Source of the DNA: an uncultured Caulobacteraceae bacterium
Lineage (GTDB): Bacteria; Pseudomonadota; Alphaproteobacteria; Caulobacterales; Caulobacteraceae
Direction of reading: 5' to 3'
Assembly: GCA_946482375.1 (NCBI GenBank)
Contig: CAMLRH010000192.1
Location: 1-5,456 of the forward strand
DNA: 5,456 nucleotides
Below the pieces are notes generated by a model, which ran no database searches, had not been told where the DNA came from, and saw only the letters and a list, made by a program, of their open reading frames with translations. Positions 5,234-5,456 of this stretch are shown here, in pieces; within the stretch, counting starts at the first letter, position 1, and the number at the start of each line of letters is the position of its first letter. The position numbers and the translations under genes were made by a program.

Positions 5234-5456
5234 TACGGCACTTCCTGTGGCTCGGGCACGGGCTCCGGCGCCGCCGATTCCGGCTGTGGCTCCGGCTGCC
5301 TGGGACCTATGCCGAGACCTGAGAGCAGGTCGCCGATGGTGTCGGAAAGGCCGCCCTCGTTGGGGACCTGGTCGCCCGGGATGGGAGCCGCCTTCAGCCT
5401 TGGCAGCGCCGCGCCCATGAAGTCGCGCCAGATGCCGGCCGGGACGTTGCCGCCGG
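5230..5456 (-). CDS. PBP1A-type penicillin-binding protein, C-terminal end only
   Basis: On the minus strand the frame enters open at the right edge and ends at TAG (5232-5230). The 75 complete codons read GGNVPAGIWRDFMGAALPRL, then KAAPIPGDQVPNEGG, a short segment and a proline/glutamate-rich tail (PEPQPESAAPEPVPEPQEVPY). GGxxPAxIWRxFMxxAL is the typical ending of the transpeptidase domain of class A penicillin-binding proteins (PBP1A/MrcA), which polymerise and cross-link peptidoglycan from the inner membrane. Such disordered Pro/Glu-rich tails are common in alphaproteobacterial PBP1A. The catalytic domains lie outside the window, so the exact subclass is inferred. An internal ATG at 5418 is not the true start, because the upstream codons clearly belong to the family motif. 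Convergent with the peptidase gene; the stop codons share CTAG. Confidence 0.8.
   Translation of the reverse strand, partial: GGNVPAGIWRDFMGAALPRLKAAPIPGDQVPNEGGLSDTIGDLLSGLGIGPRQPEPQPESAAPEPVPEPQEVPY

Overview
The window is GC-rich, densely coded DNA from an alphaproteobacterium. The RegB/RegA redox pair beside a SenC/SCO1 gene, the signature RegA effector domain, an intracellular PHA depolymerase and a class A penicillin-binding protein tail all fit that class. Caulobacterales (Caulobacter/Phenylobacterium-like) is my best guess for the order, but that is inference from gene style and repeat type, not proof.

Layout. On the minus strand, reading leftwards from 2229, lie regB (redox-sensing histidine kinase), regA (its response regulator) and a DUF2200 gene cut by the left edge, closely spaced like one operon. 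Divergent from regB, with only 44 bases between start codons, is a SenC/PrrC/SCO1 copper chaperone gene (2274-2864, plus). This is a redox/respiration module: RegB carries both the quinone-site heptapeptide and the redox cysteine of its family, and SenC proteins help assemble haem-copper oxidases such as cbb3. A perfect 5-6-5 inverted repeat sits in the shared promoter gap and touches the regB start codon.

After senC comes a 242-base gap holding two facing copies of a GC-rich hairpin repeat, then a perfect 15-base palindrome containing CTGC-N3-GCAG. That palindrome resembles the PhaR repressor site and lies just upstream of phaZ (3107-4357, plus), which encodes an intracellular poly(3-hydroxybutyrate) depolymerase with Cys-Asp-His catalytic residues in place. 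A second facing pair of the same repeat family follows the phaZ stop directly. Then comes a YgjP/DUF45-type zinc metallopeptidase gene (4502-5233, plus, GTG start). Its stop codon interlocks through a shared CTAG with the stop of a convergent gene, the C-terminal end of a PBP1A-type penicillin-binding protein (minus strand, cut by the right edge).

I see no tRNA, rRNA, CRISPR array, insertion sequence or phage gene. The most interesting non-coding signals are the PhaR-like operator at phaZ, the REP/BIME-like paired repeats bracketing phaZ (two copies match at 38 of 40 positions), and the unexplained operator-like palindrome between regB and senC. I found no evidence of a wholly new gene system.
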